Notes: generated by a model from the sequence alone, not told the origin. A DNA stretch of 15,962 nt from Galactobacter sp. (GCF_022712295.1 NZ_JALAGT010000142.1:1-15962), one strand, 5' to 3'; shown: positions 1 through 7,610, counted from the stretch's first letter. Translations and numbers: made by a program.

Positions 1-1071
1 CCCGGACCCCAGCCCACTCCCCCGTCCAATTCCTCCGAGTTCGGTCGTCTGAACCCCAAGTACGTCTTCGACACCTTCGTGATCGGTTCCTCGAACCGTT
101 TTGCCCACGCAGCTGCCGTTGCCGTGGCGGAGGGCCCTGCCCGTGCTTACAACCCGCTGTTCATCTATGGCGGTTCCGGGTTGGGGAAGACCCACCTGTT
201 GCACGCTATCGGCCACTATGCCCGGTATCTCTTCCCGGGAATCCGTGTGCGCTATGTGAACTCGGAGGAGTTCACCAACGACTTCATCAACTCCATCCGC
301 GATGACGAGGGAACCAGCTTCAAGCAGACCTATCGCAACGTGGACATCCTCCTGATCGACGACATCCAGTTCCTGGCGAACAAGGACGCCACTCAGGAGG
401 AGTTCTTCCACACCTTCAACGCGCTGCACAACCACAACAAGCAGGTGGTGATCACGTCCGATCTCCCTCCCAAGCAGCTCTCCGGGTTCGAGGATCGGAT
501 GCGTTCGCGCTTCGAGTGGGGCCTCCTGACGGACATCCAGCCGCCCGAACTGGAGACTCGGATTGCGATTCTGCGTAAGAAGGCCACCGCGGAGGGGCTT
601 TCTGCTCCGGACGACGTCCTGGAATACATCGCCTCGAGGATCTCCACCAACATCCGTGAGCTTGAAGGCGCCTTGATCCGCGTCACCGCGTATGCCTCGC
701 TCAACCGTCAGCCCGTCACGGTGGATGTGGCCGAGAAGGTCTTGAAGGACCTGATCACGGATGAGGACACGCAGGTCATCACACCTCAGTCGATCGTGGC
801 CAACACCGCGGAGTACTTCGAGCTGACCATCGATGAACTGAACTCGAAGTCGAGGACCAGGACCCTGGTCACGGCGCGTCAGATCGCCATGTACCTGCTG
901 CGAGAGCTGACGGATATGTCCCTGCCCAAGATCGGCGAGATGATGGGCGGCCGTGATCACACCACGGTGATCCATGCCGACCGTAAGATTCGCGAACTCA
1001 TGGCCGAACGCAGGGCCATCTTCAACCAGGTCACCGAGCTGACCAACAAGATCAAGCAGTCTCGGGACTGA
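1..1071 (+). CDS. dnaA: Chromosomal replication initiator DnaA, 5' end outside the window
   Basis: DnaA is the AAA+ ATPase that binds DnaA boxes at oriC, melts the origin and recruits the helicase. The frame is open from base 1, so 356 residues are visible; the N-terminal helicase-interaction domain and most of the linker lie upstream. The visible part starts in a Pro/Ser-rich linker, followed by LNPKYVFDTFVIGSSNRFAH, which opens the AAA+ domain. The Walker A motif GGSGLGKTH is at visible residues 57-65, Walker B is ILLIDDIQF, and sensor 1 is VVITSDLPPKQL. The box VII region SRFEWGLLTDIQPPE follows, and the C-terminal DNA-binding domain carries the DnaA signature GGRDHTTVIHADRKI. A GTG at 79 is an internal Val codon, not the start. 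The gene is followed directly by oriC, the normal arrangement. Identity is certain from motifs and context. Confidence 0.98.
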   Translation, partial: PGPQPTPPSNSSEFGRLNPKYVFDTFVIGSSNRFAHAAAVAVAEGPARAYNPLFIYGGSGLGKTHLLHAIGHYARYLFPGIRVRYVNSEEFTNDFINSIRDDEGTSFKQTYRNVDILLIDDIQFLANKDATQEEFFHTFNALHNHNKQVVITSDLPPKQLSGFEDRMRSRFEWGLLTDIQPPELETRIAILRKKATAEGLSAPDDVLEYIASRISTNIRELEGALIRVTAYASLNRQPVTVDVAEKVLKDLITDEDTQVITPQSIVANTAEYFELTIDELNSKSRTRTLVTARQIAMYLLRELTDMSLPKIGEMMGGRDHTTVIHADRKIRELMAERRAIFNQVTELTNKIKQSRD

Positions 1072-1136
1072 GTTCCCGGGCCGCGACCCTCCCGCAGCAC
1101 GGTGGTGCACAACCTGGTTACATCTCGGGGAGAACC

Positions 1137-1238
1137 TGTGGACCCACAGGGCTCGCTTGTGGACTCCCGTGAAACCCGGTTCCGCTGTCCACATCTGGCC
1201 ACTGAGTCTTCACTGCCGTTCTGCACACCAGGTCCACA
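1137..1238. promoter_or_regulatory. Cluster of four DnaA-box-like 9-mers with core GTCCACA
   Basis: Two boxes face the minus strand: 1137-1145 (reads GGGTCCACA) and 1158-1166 (reads GAGTCCACA). Two face the plus strand: 1185-1193 (CTGTCCACA) and 1230-1238 (AGGTCCACA). All keep GTCCACA and differ from the actinobacterial consensus TTGTCCACA only in the first two bases, so they are probably lower-affinity sites. The first box lies inside a perfect inverted repeat, CCTGTGG at 1135-1141 and CCACAGG at 1144-1150. The site calls are by eye; binding is inferred. Confidence 0.7.
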
Positions 1239-1272
1239 CCCAGAAACCACGAAAAATCAGGCTGCCGGCCAC

Positions 1273-1290
1273 TTATCCACAGTTTCCACA
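1273..1290 (+). promoter_or_regulatory. Tandem DnaA-box pair with a perfect consensus box
   Basis: TTATCCACA at 1273-1281 matches the classical high-affinity DnaA box exactly. It is followed with no gap by GTTTCCACA at 1282-1290, which has two mismatches, giving two head-to-tail boxes. The first is the only perfect box within the origin, so it is the best candidate for the nucleating DnaA site. The region richer in A/T begins just after it. Confidence 0.85.
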
Positions 1291-1614
1291 ACGGTTACTA
1301 ACACTCCTCCCTGTCTCATCACCATCCAAACAACATTTCACCCTTCCTCGCTCGATCCCAGCGCAAAGCCACCCCACAGCCCGCCGCTCACCCATCAAAA
1401 CCACAGTCCCGCACCGAACTTGGCCAATTCACGCACCAAACCCGACACTTCTGACCACAAGCGGCACACCCTGAGAGGTACTCCCCTAGCTCAGGCCTTC
1501 CACCTACCAGCGTGGTCGCCCAAAAAACGAGCTGAGGACGGTGGAGCTGGTACTCGGTTCCAGCCCCGAGCACCGGACCTCCTGAGACTGAGTTCCATGC
1601 GCCCTGGCTACGTG

Positions 1615-1623
1615 TTGTCCCCA
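1615..1623 (+). promoter_or_regulatory. Weak DnaA-box-like site in the right half of oriC
   Basis: TTGTCCCCA has one mismatch to TTGTCCACA. It is isolated from the main cluster, about 165 bases before the dnaN start. A single mismatch in the conserved CCACA core makes binding doubtful. Confidence 0.35.
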
Positions 1624-1744
1624 GGTTCGGTTGCCGGCCAGCAAGCTGCCGGTGTAGCCGGGTAAGCTTGCCAAGCAGTCCTTCTCCAGCTGGCTCCGGA
1701 GTTCTTCCTCGGCCGGCATGAAGGGCAACCTGGTACGGAACCGA

Positions 1745-1765
1745 CACCATGCACGTGGCATGGTG
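1745..1765 (+). promoter_or_regulatory. Hairpin immediately upstream of the dnaN ribosome-binding site
   Basis: CACCATGC at 1745-1752 and GCATGGTG at 1758-1765 form a perfect 8-base inverted repeat around a 5-base spacer. The centre includes the palindrome CACGTG (1752-1757). The Shine-Dalgarno stretch of dnaN begins about 6 bases after it. It could be an operator or a leader-RNA stem that tunes dnaN translation. No T-tract follows, so it is not a typical intrinsic terminator. Confidence 0.45.
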
Positions 1766-1786
1766 CAAGAGAGGTGGAGAAGGAAA

Positions 1787-2911
1787 GTGAAGTTCAGCGT
1801 CGAGCGCGATGTCCTGACCGAAGCGGTGACCTGGACGGCCCGTTCACTGGCTCAGCGTCCTGCCTCTCCTGTCCTCTCCGGCATCCTCATCACGGCGGGC
1901 GAGACCACCGTGACCTTCGAGGCTTTCGACTACGAGACCAGTGCGCACCTGGAGATCGAGGCGGACGTCCAGGAGCCCGACCGGATTCTGGTCTCCGGCA
2001 AACTCCTTGCGGAGATCAGCCGTTCCCTCCCCCAAGCCACCGTCTCCTTCGAGACCGATGGCAACAAGGTTCAGGTCAAGGCCGGTCGTGCCCGCTTCCA
2101 CCTGGCCACCATGCCGGTGGACGAGTACCCCCGCCTCCCCCAGCAGCCGGAACCCATCGGTGTGATCGACGGTTCCGATTTCGCCAAGGCCGTGGCCCAG
2201 GTGAACGTGGCAGCGTCCAAGGACGACACCTTGCCGATCCTGACCGGGATCAAGCTGGAGTTCGACGGCGAGCAACTCACGCTCCTGGCGACCGACCGGT
2301 ATCGACTGGCCATGCGTGAGACCACGTGGCGTCCGGTTTCTCCGGAGATCTCGACCTCGGCGCTGGTCAAGGGCCGCACGCTGTTGGAGGTCGCCAAGAC
2401 TCTTGGCGGTGCCGGTGACCTGACCATCTCCCTGTCGGAGAAGGGCGATCTCATGGGCTTCTCCTCCGGTACTCGTCGCACCACGACTCTGCTGGTGGAC
2501 GGCGACTACCCCAAGATCCGTTCGCTGTTCCCCGACTCCACGCCGATCCATGCCTCGGTCGCGACGCAGTCCCTCAGCGAGGCCGCACGTCGTGTGTCCG
2601 TGGTCGCTGAACGCAACACTCCCATCCGCCTGGCCTTCACTGACGGCCAGGTCTCCCTTGATGCCGGCACCGGCGAGGACGCCCAGGCCGAGGAATTGAT
2701 CGAGACCTCGTTGGACGGCGAGCCCATCACGGTGGCGTTCAACCCTGCCTACCTCTCCGAAGGTCTGGGAGCATTCGACGCCGAGTTCGTGCGTTTCTCC
2801 TTCACCTCCGCGCCGAAGCCGGCCATGCTCACCGCCCAGCACGAGGAATCCGGCGAGGACGACACGTCCTTCCGATACCTGGTCATGCCGGTGCGTCTGC
2901 CCAGCGCCTGA
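1787..2911 (+). CDS. dnaN: DNA polymerase III beta subunit (sliding clamp)
   Basis: This encodes the ring-shaped dimeric clamp that tethers DNA polymerase III to DNA and serves as a docking platform for repair proteins. The chosen GTG at 1787 gives MKFSVERDVLTEAVTWTARSL, the normal N-terminus of actinobacterial clamps, with a purine-rich Shine-Dalgarno stretch (GAGGTGGAGAAGG, 1771-1783) just before it. The frame is open from 1718, but starting there would add residues unlike any clamp. The 374-residue product has the usual length and three clamp domains. Conserved stretches include RPASPVLSGI, TLPILTGIKLEF with LLATDRYRLAMRE, and the C-terminal MPVRLP. It sits between oriC and recF, the standard place, 96 bases before recF. 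Certain from sequence and context. Confidence 0.98.
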   Translation: MKFSVERDVLTEAVTWTARSLAQRPASPVLSGILITAGETTVTFEAFDYETSAHLEIEADVQEPDRILVSGKLLAEISRSLPQATVSFETDGNKVQVKAGRARFHLATMPVDEYPRLPQQPEPIGVIDGSDFAKAVAQVNVAASKDDTLPILTGIKLEFDGEQLTLLATDRYRLAMRETTWRPVSPEISTSALVKGRTLLEVAKTLGGAGDLTISLSEKGDLMGFSSGTRRTTTLLVDGDYPKIRSLFPDSTPIHASVATQSLSEAARRVSVVAERNTPIRLAFTDGQVSLDAGTGEDAQAEELIETSLDGEPITVAFNPAYLSEGLGAFDAEFVRFSFTSAPKPAMLTAQHEESGEDDTSFRYLVMPVRLPSA

Positions 2912-3007
2912 TCCGTTCGAGTCCGTTCAAGGCGGAAGAAGCCGGGCTCAGAGGTCCGTACACCGGGAGGAACCGGCTCACGGCAGAGGCAGCTGGAGGA
3001 GACAAAC

Positions 3008-4408
3008 GTGATCGTCACCCATGTGACCTTGCAGGACTTCCGTAGCTACTCCCGTGCCGAGCTGGACCTCACCGAAGGAGTCACGGTCCTGGTGGGCCAG
3101 AACGGCGTGGGGAAGACCAACGTTGTCGAAGCCCTCGCCTACCTCTCCACACAGGACTCCCACCGTGTTGCGCACGATGCCCCACTGATCCGTTTCGGGG
3201 CGGAGCATGCCTGGATCGGCGCCCGAGTTGTCCGCGGAACGCAGAAAACCGATGTGGAGCTGGAGCTGATTCCCGGCCGCGCCAATCGAGCCAGGATCAA
3301 TCGCTCCAGTCCGCACCGCGCACGTGAGGCGCTGGGCATTCTGCGCTCTGTGCTCTTCAGCCCTGAGGACCTGGAACTGGTCAACGGCGACCCAGGTGCT
3401 AGGCGCCGTTTCATCGACGATCTTGTGGTTCAGCTGCGTCCGGACCAGGCCGCCGTGCGCTCCGAGTACGAGCGCGTGCTCAAGCAGCGCAACGCCCTGC
3501 TGAAGTCCGTGCGGGCCGGCGGCGGGCGTTTCACCGATGCGCATGCCACGACGCTCGACGTGTGGGACGAACATCTGGCCGTCCACGGCGCCAGGATGCT
3601 GCGCAATCGGGTGCATGTTCTGGGCCTGCTCGCACCGCACCTGGAGTCCGCGTACGCGTCGCTCACCGATGGTTCCAAGACCGCAACGGCCCGGTATTCG
3701 TCCACGGTGACCGGGGCCAACGGCGTCTTGCCCCCTATGGCCGACGCCGTGGGGCAGGGCCCGCACGCTGCCCCTGAGCTGATCGGCGCCTCAGACGAGG
3801 CCCTCAAGGGCCTCTTGTTGCGGGCGCTTGCGCAGGCTCGCCAGCGGGAAACGGAACGCGGTTTGACTCTGGTGGGTCCGCATCGCGACGAGGTGGTCCT
3901 GGGGCTGGGGTCCGCTCCTGCCAAGGGCTTCGCGTCTCACGGGGAGAGCTGGTCCATGGCGTTGGCCCTCCGGCTGGCCTCGTATGTGGTGCTCACCGAG
4001 GATGATCCGAGCCCGGCCTCACGTCCGGTGCTGATGCTGGATGATGTCTTCGCCGAACTCGATGCCAAACGCAGGGCCGCGTTGGTCTCCACCGTGAATG
4101 ATGCCCAGCAGGTCATCGTCACGGCTGCCGTGAGGGAGGACGTTCCCTCGGAGCTGGAGGCCACCTTGGTGCCGGTGGGCCCCGGGTGGCTCGGGGAGGA
4201 ACCCACTGTCGGGGACGCAGGATCGTCAGCACAGGCAGAGGCACCCGCTCAGATCGAGGTCGTTGATCAGGACCAGGTTGACGAGCGGCCCCGAATGGGT
4301 GATCACGCGGAACCAGTGGAGCCGCCTGCATCGAGTGCACAAGACCGGCAGATCGAGCGGGACCGCGAGGAAGACTCGCGTGTGGGTGGTGACGGCGACG
4401 ATGCCTGA
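3008..4408 (+). CDS. recF: RecF, DNA gap-repair ATPase, with a long acidic C-terminal tail
   Basis: RecF is an SMC-like ABC ATPase that binds gapped DNA with RecO and RecR and helps load RecA. The GTG start is preceded at 5 bases by GGAGGAGA (2995-3002) and gives MIVTHVTLQDFRSYSRAEL, typical of the family. Walker A is GQNGVGKT (residues 30-37). The RecF motif LFSPEDLELVNGDPGARRRF is present, the ABC signature region is SHGESWSMALALRLA, and Walker B is VLMLDDVFAELD (about 341-352). The catalytic core ends near residue 390. What follows, residues 391-466, is a low-complexity tail rich in Asp, Glu, Gln and Ala that most RecF proteins lack. The tail codons look coding but less G+C-biased at third positions. 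The stop overlaps the next gene by 8 bases (ATGCCTGA), suggesting translational coupling. Confidence 0.96.
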   Translation: MIVTHVTLQDFRSYSRAELDLTEGVTVLVGQNGVGKTNVVEALAYLSTQDSHRVAHDAPLIRFGAEHAWIGARVVRGTQKTDVELELIPGRANRARINRSSPHRAREALGILRSVLFSPEDLELVNGDPGARRRFIDDLVVQLRPDQAAVRSEYERVLKQRNALLKSVRAGGGRFTDAHATTLDVWDEHLAVHGARMLRNRVHVLGLLAPHLESAYASLTDGSKTATARYSSTVTGANGVLPPMADAVGQGPHAAPELIGASDEALKGLLLRALAQARQRETERGLTLVGPHRDEVVLGLGSAPAKGFASHGESWSMALALRLASYVVLTEDDPSPASRPVLMLDDVFAELDAKRRAALVSTVNDAQQVIVTAAVREDVPSELEATLVPVGPGWLGEEPTVGDAGSSAQAEAPAQIEVVDQDQVDERPRMGDHAEPVEPPASSAQDRQIERDREEDSRVGGDGDDA

Positions 4409-5024
4409 CACTCGCCCTGGGGGCGCTGACTATCCGCTGGCCCCGGAGGAGTCGAACGAGCGCCCGGCTGACCTTCCGGGAGATGTGAGCCTGGAAGACA
4501 CCGACGCGCCCAGCGTCACTCTTGCCCGGGCTCGATTGGTGGCCGAGCAGCAGGGTGAGGTGCGAAGGGGTGCTGCGCAGGTGGCCCGGGCCAGGCAGCG
4601 GGACAAGGCCCGACGCAAGGCCGGCTCCGCCGCGGGCGGCAACCTGAGTGGCCCTGGAGAGGACCCTCGGGACCCGGTGGGGCTCGGCCGCGCGCTGAAT
4701 TCCCTGATCCGTTCGCGAGGGTGGAGCGATCCGGTGGCCGTAGGTTCGGTGTTGACTCGGTGGGACGAGATCGTCGGTGCATCGGTTGCGACGCACTCCA
4801 AGCCGGAATCCTTCGAGAACGCGACGGTCACGGTTCGTTGCGATTCCACCTCGTGGGCCACACAATTGCGGCTCATGCAGCATGACCTACTCAAGCGTTT
4901 CGATGCCGCTGTGGGCCATGGCGTGGTCACCACCATTCGGGTGCTTGGCCCCAACGCGCCCAGCTGGCGTCGCGGACCGCGTAGCGCCCCGGGCGGGCGT
5001 GGACCACGTGACACTTACGGGTGA
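4401..5024 (+). CDS. dciA: DciA-like protein (DUF721), putative helicase-loading factor
   Basis: This 207-residue protein belongs to the DUF721 family, which occurs between recF and gyrB in most actinobacteria (Rv0004 in M. tuberculosis). DciA is the ancestral partner that helps place the replicative helicase DnaB in bacteria without DnaC or DnaI. The N-terminal half is polar and probably disordered, with a Lys/Arg-rich stretch ending near RQRDKARRKAG. The conserved domain begins at about residue 90 (GLGRALNSLIRSRGWSDPV). It contains the family motif WDEIVGASVATHSKP, then TVTVRCDSTSWATQLRLMQH and a final strand before a basic Gly/Arg/Pro tail. ATG at 4401 was chosen because it overlaps the recF stop; the frame is open further upstream, but those residues do not resemble the family. 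The helicase-loading role is inferred from homology. Confidence 0.9.
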   Translation: MPDTRPGGADYPLAPEESNERPADLPGDVSLEDTDAPSVTLARARLVAEQQGEVRRGAAQVARARQRDKARRKAGSAAGGNLSGPGEDPRDPVGLGRALNSLIRSRGWSDPVAVGSVLTRWDEIVGASVATHSKPESFENATVTVRCDSTSWATQLRLMQHDLLKRFDAAVGHGVVTTIRVLGPNAPSWRRGPRSAPGGRGPRDTYG

Positions 5025-5035
5025 GGGCTGCCCTG

Positions 5036-5059
5036 GTTCGATCTCGAGTTCGATCTCGA
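5036..5059 (+). repeat. Perfect tandem duplication of a 12-base unit in the gyrB leader
   Basis: GTTCGATCTCGA occurs twice with no gap (5036-5047 and 5048-5059). The half-unit TCGAAC reappears inverted at 5069-5074. It lies just after the dciA stop and well before the putative gyrB promoter. The role is unknown; it may be a slippage product or a binding site. Confidence 0.75.
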
Positions 5060-5124
5060 TCGGCGACTCGAACACTAGATGGGCGCAGACGCCGCCTGGA
5101 CAGATCGAGATGCGCTTGGGTGTC

Positions 5125-5159
5125 ACCTCACACGAGCGGGTGTCGAATCGATGTGAGGT
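5125..5159. promoter_or_regulatory. Inverted repeat upstream of the gyrB promoter, candidate operator
   Basis: ACCTCACA at 5125-5132 and TGTGAGGT at 5152-5159 are perfect 8-base inverted arms separated by 19 bases, so the arm centres are 27 bases apart. They lie about 66 bases before the gyrB -10 candidate, where an activator or repressor of gyrB could bind. The arms could also pair in a transcript reading through from dciA. No known regulator is assigned. Confidence 0.4.
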
Positions 5160-5224
5160 ACCTTCAAGGGCCGTTGAGCGTCATCGCTCTGCGAGAGATC
5201 GCCACGGCTGAGGACCAGAAGCGG

Positions 5225-5230
5225 TAGAAT
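5225..5230 (+). promoter_or_regulatory. Candidate -10 element of the gyrB promoter
   Basis: TAGAAT fits the actinobacterial TANNNT -10 consensus well. Transcription would begin near 5237, giving a leader of about 67 bases before the chosen gyrB start. No good -35 hexamer is seen 16-18 bases upstream. The site helps to exclude the upstream GTG at 5235 as the gyrB start. Confidence 0.5.
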
Positions 5231-5303
5231 AAGGGTGATTCGACTCGGCGACCTCCTCGGCCGTCGACCTTTCTACGAAGCGTGCAAGGAGTCCGGAGTC
5301 CCC

Positions 5304-7451
5304 GTGACCGATCACAACGACGAAACCCGCCAGGACGACATCACCGACGGCGCAGCGTCAGCCGCCCCCGAGGATGCTCCACCAGCAGATTCCCAGACCC
5401 CGGCAGACCACGAGGTCCATGCCCACGCCGGTACGGGAGGTGTGGGGAACGGCAAGGTCACGCAGGAATACGGTGCGGACTCCATCACCGTGCTCAAGGG
5501 TCTCGAGGCCGTGCGCAAGCGCCCCGGTATGTACATCGGCTCCACGGGCCCCCGCGGACTGCACCACCTGGTCTACGAGGTCGTGGACAACTCGGTGGAC
5601 GAGGCCTTGGCCGGCTACTGCGACACCATCCGCGTGACCCTTCAGGACGACGGCGGGGTGCGGGTCGAGGACAACGGCCGCGGTATCCCCGTGGAGATGC
5701 ACCCGGTGGAGGGCAAGCCCACCGTCGAGGTCGTCATGACCATCTTGCACGCAGGAGGCAAGTTCGGTGGCGGCGGCTATGCGGTCTCCGGTGGTCTGCA
5801 CGGCGTGGGTATCTCCGTGGTCAACGCCTTGTCCTCCCGCGTGGTGACGCAGGTGCGCAAGGACGGCTACGAGTGGAACATCGAGTTCGGGGACGGCGGT
5901 CAGGTCGTCAAGGAACTCACCCGCGGTGAGCCCACCGACCTGACGGGGACCACGCAGACCTTCTACGCCGACGCCACCATCTTCGACACGGTGGACTACG
6001 ACTTCGAGACGCTGCGTGCCCGCTTCCAGCAGATGGCCTTCCTGAACAAGGGCCTGCGGATCGTCCTCACCGACGAACGCGAGCTCGAGGAAGTCACTGA
6101 CGAAGTGGTCTCCGAGGACGGCGACGGCGAGGAGAGCATCCCCCGTCACCGCAGTGTGGACTACTGCTACGAAGAGGGATTGCTCGACTACGTCAAGCAC
6201 CTCAACGCGGCCAAGAAGGTGGAGATGGTCCACCCGGACGTCATCGCCTTCGAAGCGGAGGACACGGACAAGAAGATCTCCGTGGAGATCGCCATGCAGT
6301 GGACCAACTCCTACTCCGAGTCGGTGCACACCTACGCCAACACCATCAACACCCATGAGGGCGGCACCCACGAGGAAGGTTTCCGCGCTGCGCTGACCAG
6401 CCTCGTCAACCGCTATGCCAGGGAAGCTGGGCTCCTTAAGGAGAAGGATGACAACCTCACCGGGGATGACATCCGTGAGGGCCTCACCGCCGTCATCTCC
6501 GTCAAGCTCGGCGAACCTCAGTTCGAGGGTCAGACCAAGACCAAGCTCGGCAACTCCGTGGCCAAGGGCTTTGTGCAGGGCGTCATCACCGACGGCCTGG
6601 GTGACTGGTTGGAACGCAACCCGGCTTCCGCCAAGGACATCATTCGTAAGGCTCAGCTCTCCGCTCAGGCGCGGATCGCGGCCCGCAAGGCCCGCGATCA
6701 CGCCCGCCGCAAGTCTCCGCTGGAGACCTTCGGCATGCCGGGTAAGCTCTCCGACTGCTCCTCCAAGGACCCACGTGAGTGCGAGGTCTACCTGGTGGAG
6801 GGTGACTCAGCAGGCGGTTCGGCCAAACGTGGCCGCGACCCGCACACCCAGGCCATCCTGCCCTTGCGCGGCAAGATCCTGAACGTGGAGCGGGCTCGGC
6901 TTGACCGTTCGCTCTCCAACCAGGAGATCCAGGCCATGATCACCGGCTTCGGCACGGGCATCGGCGAGGAATTCGACATCTCCAAGCTGCGCTATCACAA
7001 GATCGTGCTGATGGCGGATGCCGACGTGGACGGCCAGCACATCACCACCTTGCTGCTGACGCTGCTCTTCCGCTTCATGCGCCCCCTGATCGAACAGGGC
7101 CACGTATACCTGGCTCAGCCGCCGCTGTACCGCATCAAGTGGTCCAACGCCCCTCACGATTACGTCTTCTCAGACGAGGAACGCGATGCCGCGCTGCAGA
7201 AGGGCTATGCCAACAACCAGCGCCTGCCCAAGGACAACGGTATCCAGCGCTACAAGGGTCTGGGCGAGATGGACTACCACGAGCTGTGGGACACCACCAT
7301 GGATCCCACGCACCGCACCCTGCTGCAGGTGACCATGGAGGATGCGGCCGCGGCGGACCAGGTCTTCAGCGTGCTGATGGGCGAGGACGTGGAAGCCCGT
7401 CGTGAATTCATCCAGAAGAACGCCAAGGACGTTCGCTTCCTGGACATCTGA
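5304..7451 (+). CDS. gyrB: DNA gyrase subunit B
   Basis: GyrB is the ATPase subunit of gyrase, which introduces negative supercoils and removes positive ones ahead of forks. GTG at 5304 was chosen because GGAG (5295-5298) lies 5 bases upstream and because an earlier in-frame GTG at 5235 would fall at the predicted transcription start. The product is 715 residues. It begins with about 50 acidic, probably disordered residues, followed by the ATPase domain: GLEAVRKRPGMYIGST, EVVDNSVDEA, DNGRGIP and GGLHGVG. The TOPRIM domain shows EGDSAGGSAKRGRD from Glu499 and the metal-binding DADVDG from Asp572. PLRGKILNVE and the C-terminal GEDVEARREFI complete the family pattern. It is followed by gyrA after 151 bases, probably in the same operon. 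Novobiocin binds the ATPase domain in this family; no unusual residue is evident. Confidence 0.98.
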   Translation: MTDHNDETRQDDITDGAASAAPEDAPPADSQTPADHEVHAHAGTGGVGNGKVTQEYGADSITVLKGLEAVRKRPGMYIGSTGPRGLHHLVYEVVDNSVDEALAGYCDTIRVTLQDDGGVRVEDNGRGIPVEMHPVEGKPTVEVVMTILHAGGKFGGGGYAVSGGLHGVGISVVNALSSRVVTQVRKDGYEWNIEFGDGGQVVKELTRGEPTDLTGTTQTFYADATIFDTVDYDFETLRARFQQMAFLNKGLRIVLTDERELEEVTDEVVSEDGDGEESIPRHRSVDYCYEEGLLDYVKHLNAAKKVEMVHPDVIAFEAEDTDKKISVEIAMQWTNSYSESVHTYANTINTHEGGTHEEGFRAALTSLVNRYAREAGLLKEKDDNLTGDDIREGLTAVISVKLGEPQFEGQTKTKLGNSVAKGFVQGVITDGLGDWLERNPASAKDIIRKAQLSAQARIAARKARDHARRKSPLETFGMPGKLSDCSSKDPRECEVYLVEGDSAGGSAKRGRDPHTQAILPLRGKILNVERARLDRSLSNQEIQAMITGFGTGIGEEFDISKLRYHKIVLMADADVDGQHITTLLLTLLFRFMRPLIEQGHVYLAQPPLYRIKWSNAPHDYVFSDEERDAALQKGYANNQRLPKDNGIQRYKGLGEMDYHELWDTTMDPTHRTLLQVTMEDAAAADQVFSVLMGEDVEARREFIQKNAKDVRFLDI

Positions 7452-7456
7452 CGGGC

Positions 7457-7471
7457 GCCGCCGCAGGCGGC
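7457..7471 (+). promoter_or_regulatory. Short G+C-rich hairpin between gyrB and gyrA
   Basis: GCCGCC (7457-7462) and GGCGGC (7466-7471) flank a three-base loop directly after the gyrB stop. No T-run follows, so a full terminator is unlikely. It may be a processing or 3'-end stabilising stem within a gyrB-gyrA transcript. Confidence 0.35.
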
Positions 7472-7502
7472 TCCGCATCCCACACAAGGGGCAGGGAGGC
7501 GC

Positions 7503-7610
7503 ATGAGGCGGGCACTCGCCGTCGGGCACAGCACAACCGCTGTGAGCCCACCAAAGACCAACACCACTTTCGTTCCATACAAGGATTCGAGGACCAACCA
7601 GCATGACTGA
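7503..7610 (+). CDS. Possible 35-residue leader ORF overlapping the gyrA start
   Basis: ATG at 7503 opens a 35-codon frame starting MRRALAVGHSTTAV and ending NQHD. It closes at TGA 7608-7610, so it overlaps the gyrA start as ATGACTGA (7603-7610), the same 8-base arrangement as recF-dciA. AGGGAGG at 7493-7499 lies 3 bases before the ATG, slightly close but strong. The peptide resembles no family I know. It may be a translated leader that couples or tunes gyrA translation, or a chance frame in a G+C-rich gap. Conservation in relatives would decide. Confidence 0.3.
   Translation: MRRALAVGHSTTAVSPPKTNTTFVPYKDSRTNQHD

Larger units (their letters stand above)
1072..1786. other. oriC, the dnaA-dnaN intergenic replication origin
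   Basis: This 715-base stretch between dnaA and dnaN has no credible gene. It is visibly less G+C-rich than its flanks, especially at about 1240-1460, and holds several 9-mers ending in TCCACA. The dnaA-dnaN gap is the usual origin site in actinobacteria. The box-dense part is 1137-1290. Runs richer in A/T follow at about 1300-1345 and 1390-1450 and are possible unwinding sites, but none is strongly A/T-rich, so that part is inference. The right half (about 1460-1744) shows one weak box and a 7-base inverted repeat (GCAAGCT at 1641-1647, AGCTTGC at 1665-1671). The dnaN promoter should also lie here, but I could not assign one. Confidence 0.9.

Noticed and set aside
1102..1665. Plus-strand 187-codon frame between dnaA and dnaN
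   Set aside because: It covers the DnaA-box cluster, has no ribosome-binding site or family resemblance, and its Pro/Thr/His-rich composition reflects non-coding C-rich DNA.
1388..1768. Minus-strand 126-codon frame in oriC
   Set aside because: There is no recognisable domain, and it overlaps the dnaN leader and the origin, where no gene is expected.
5235..5303. Upstream GTG as the gyrB start, giving 738 residues
   Set aside because: The TAGAAT -10 candidate ends 5 bases before it and no Shine-Dalgarno precedes it, whereas GTG 5304 has GGAG at 5 bases.
5358..6701. Long minus-strand frame opposite gyrB
   Set aside because: The Val/Asp/Gly/His-rich composition of an antisense shadow over an unmistakable gyrB; long antisense frames are normal at this G+C content.
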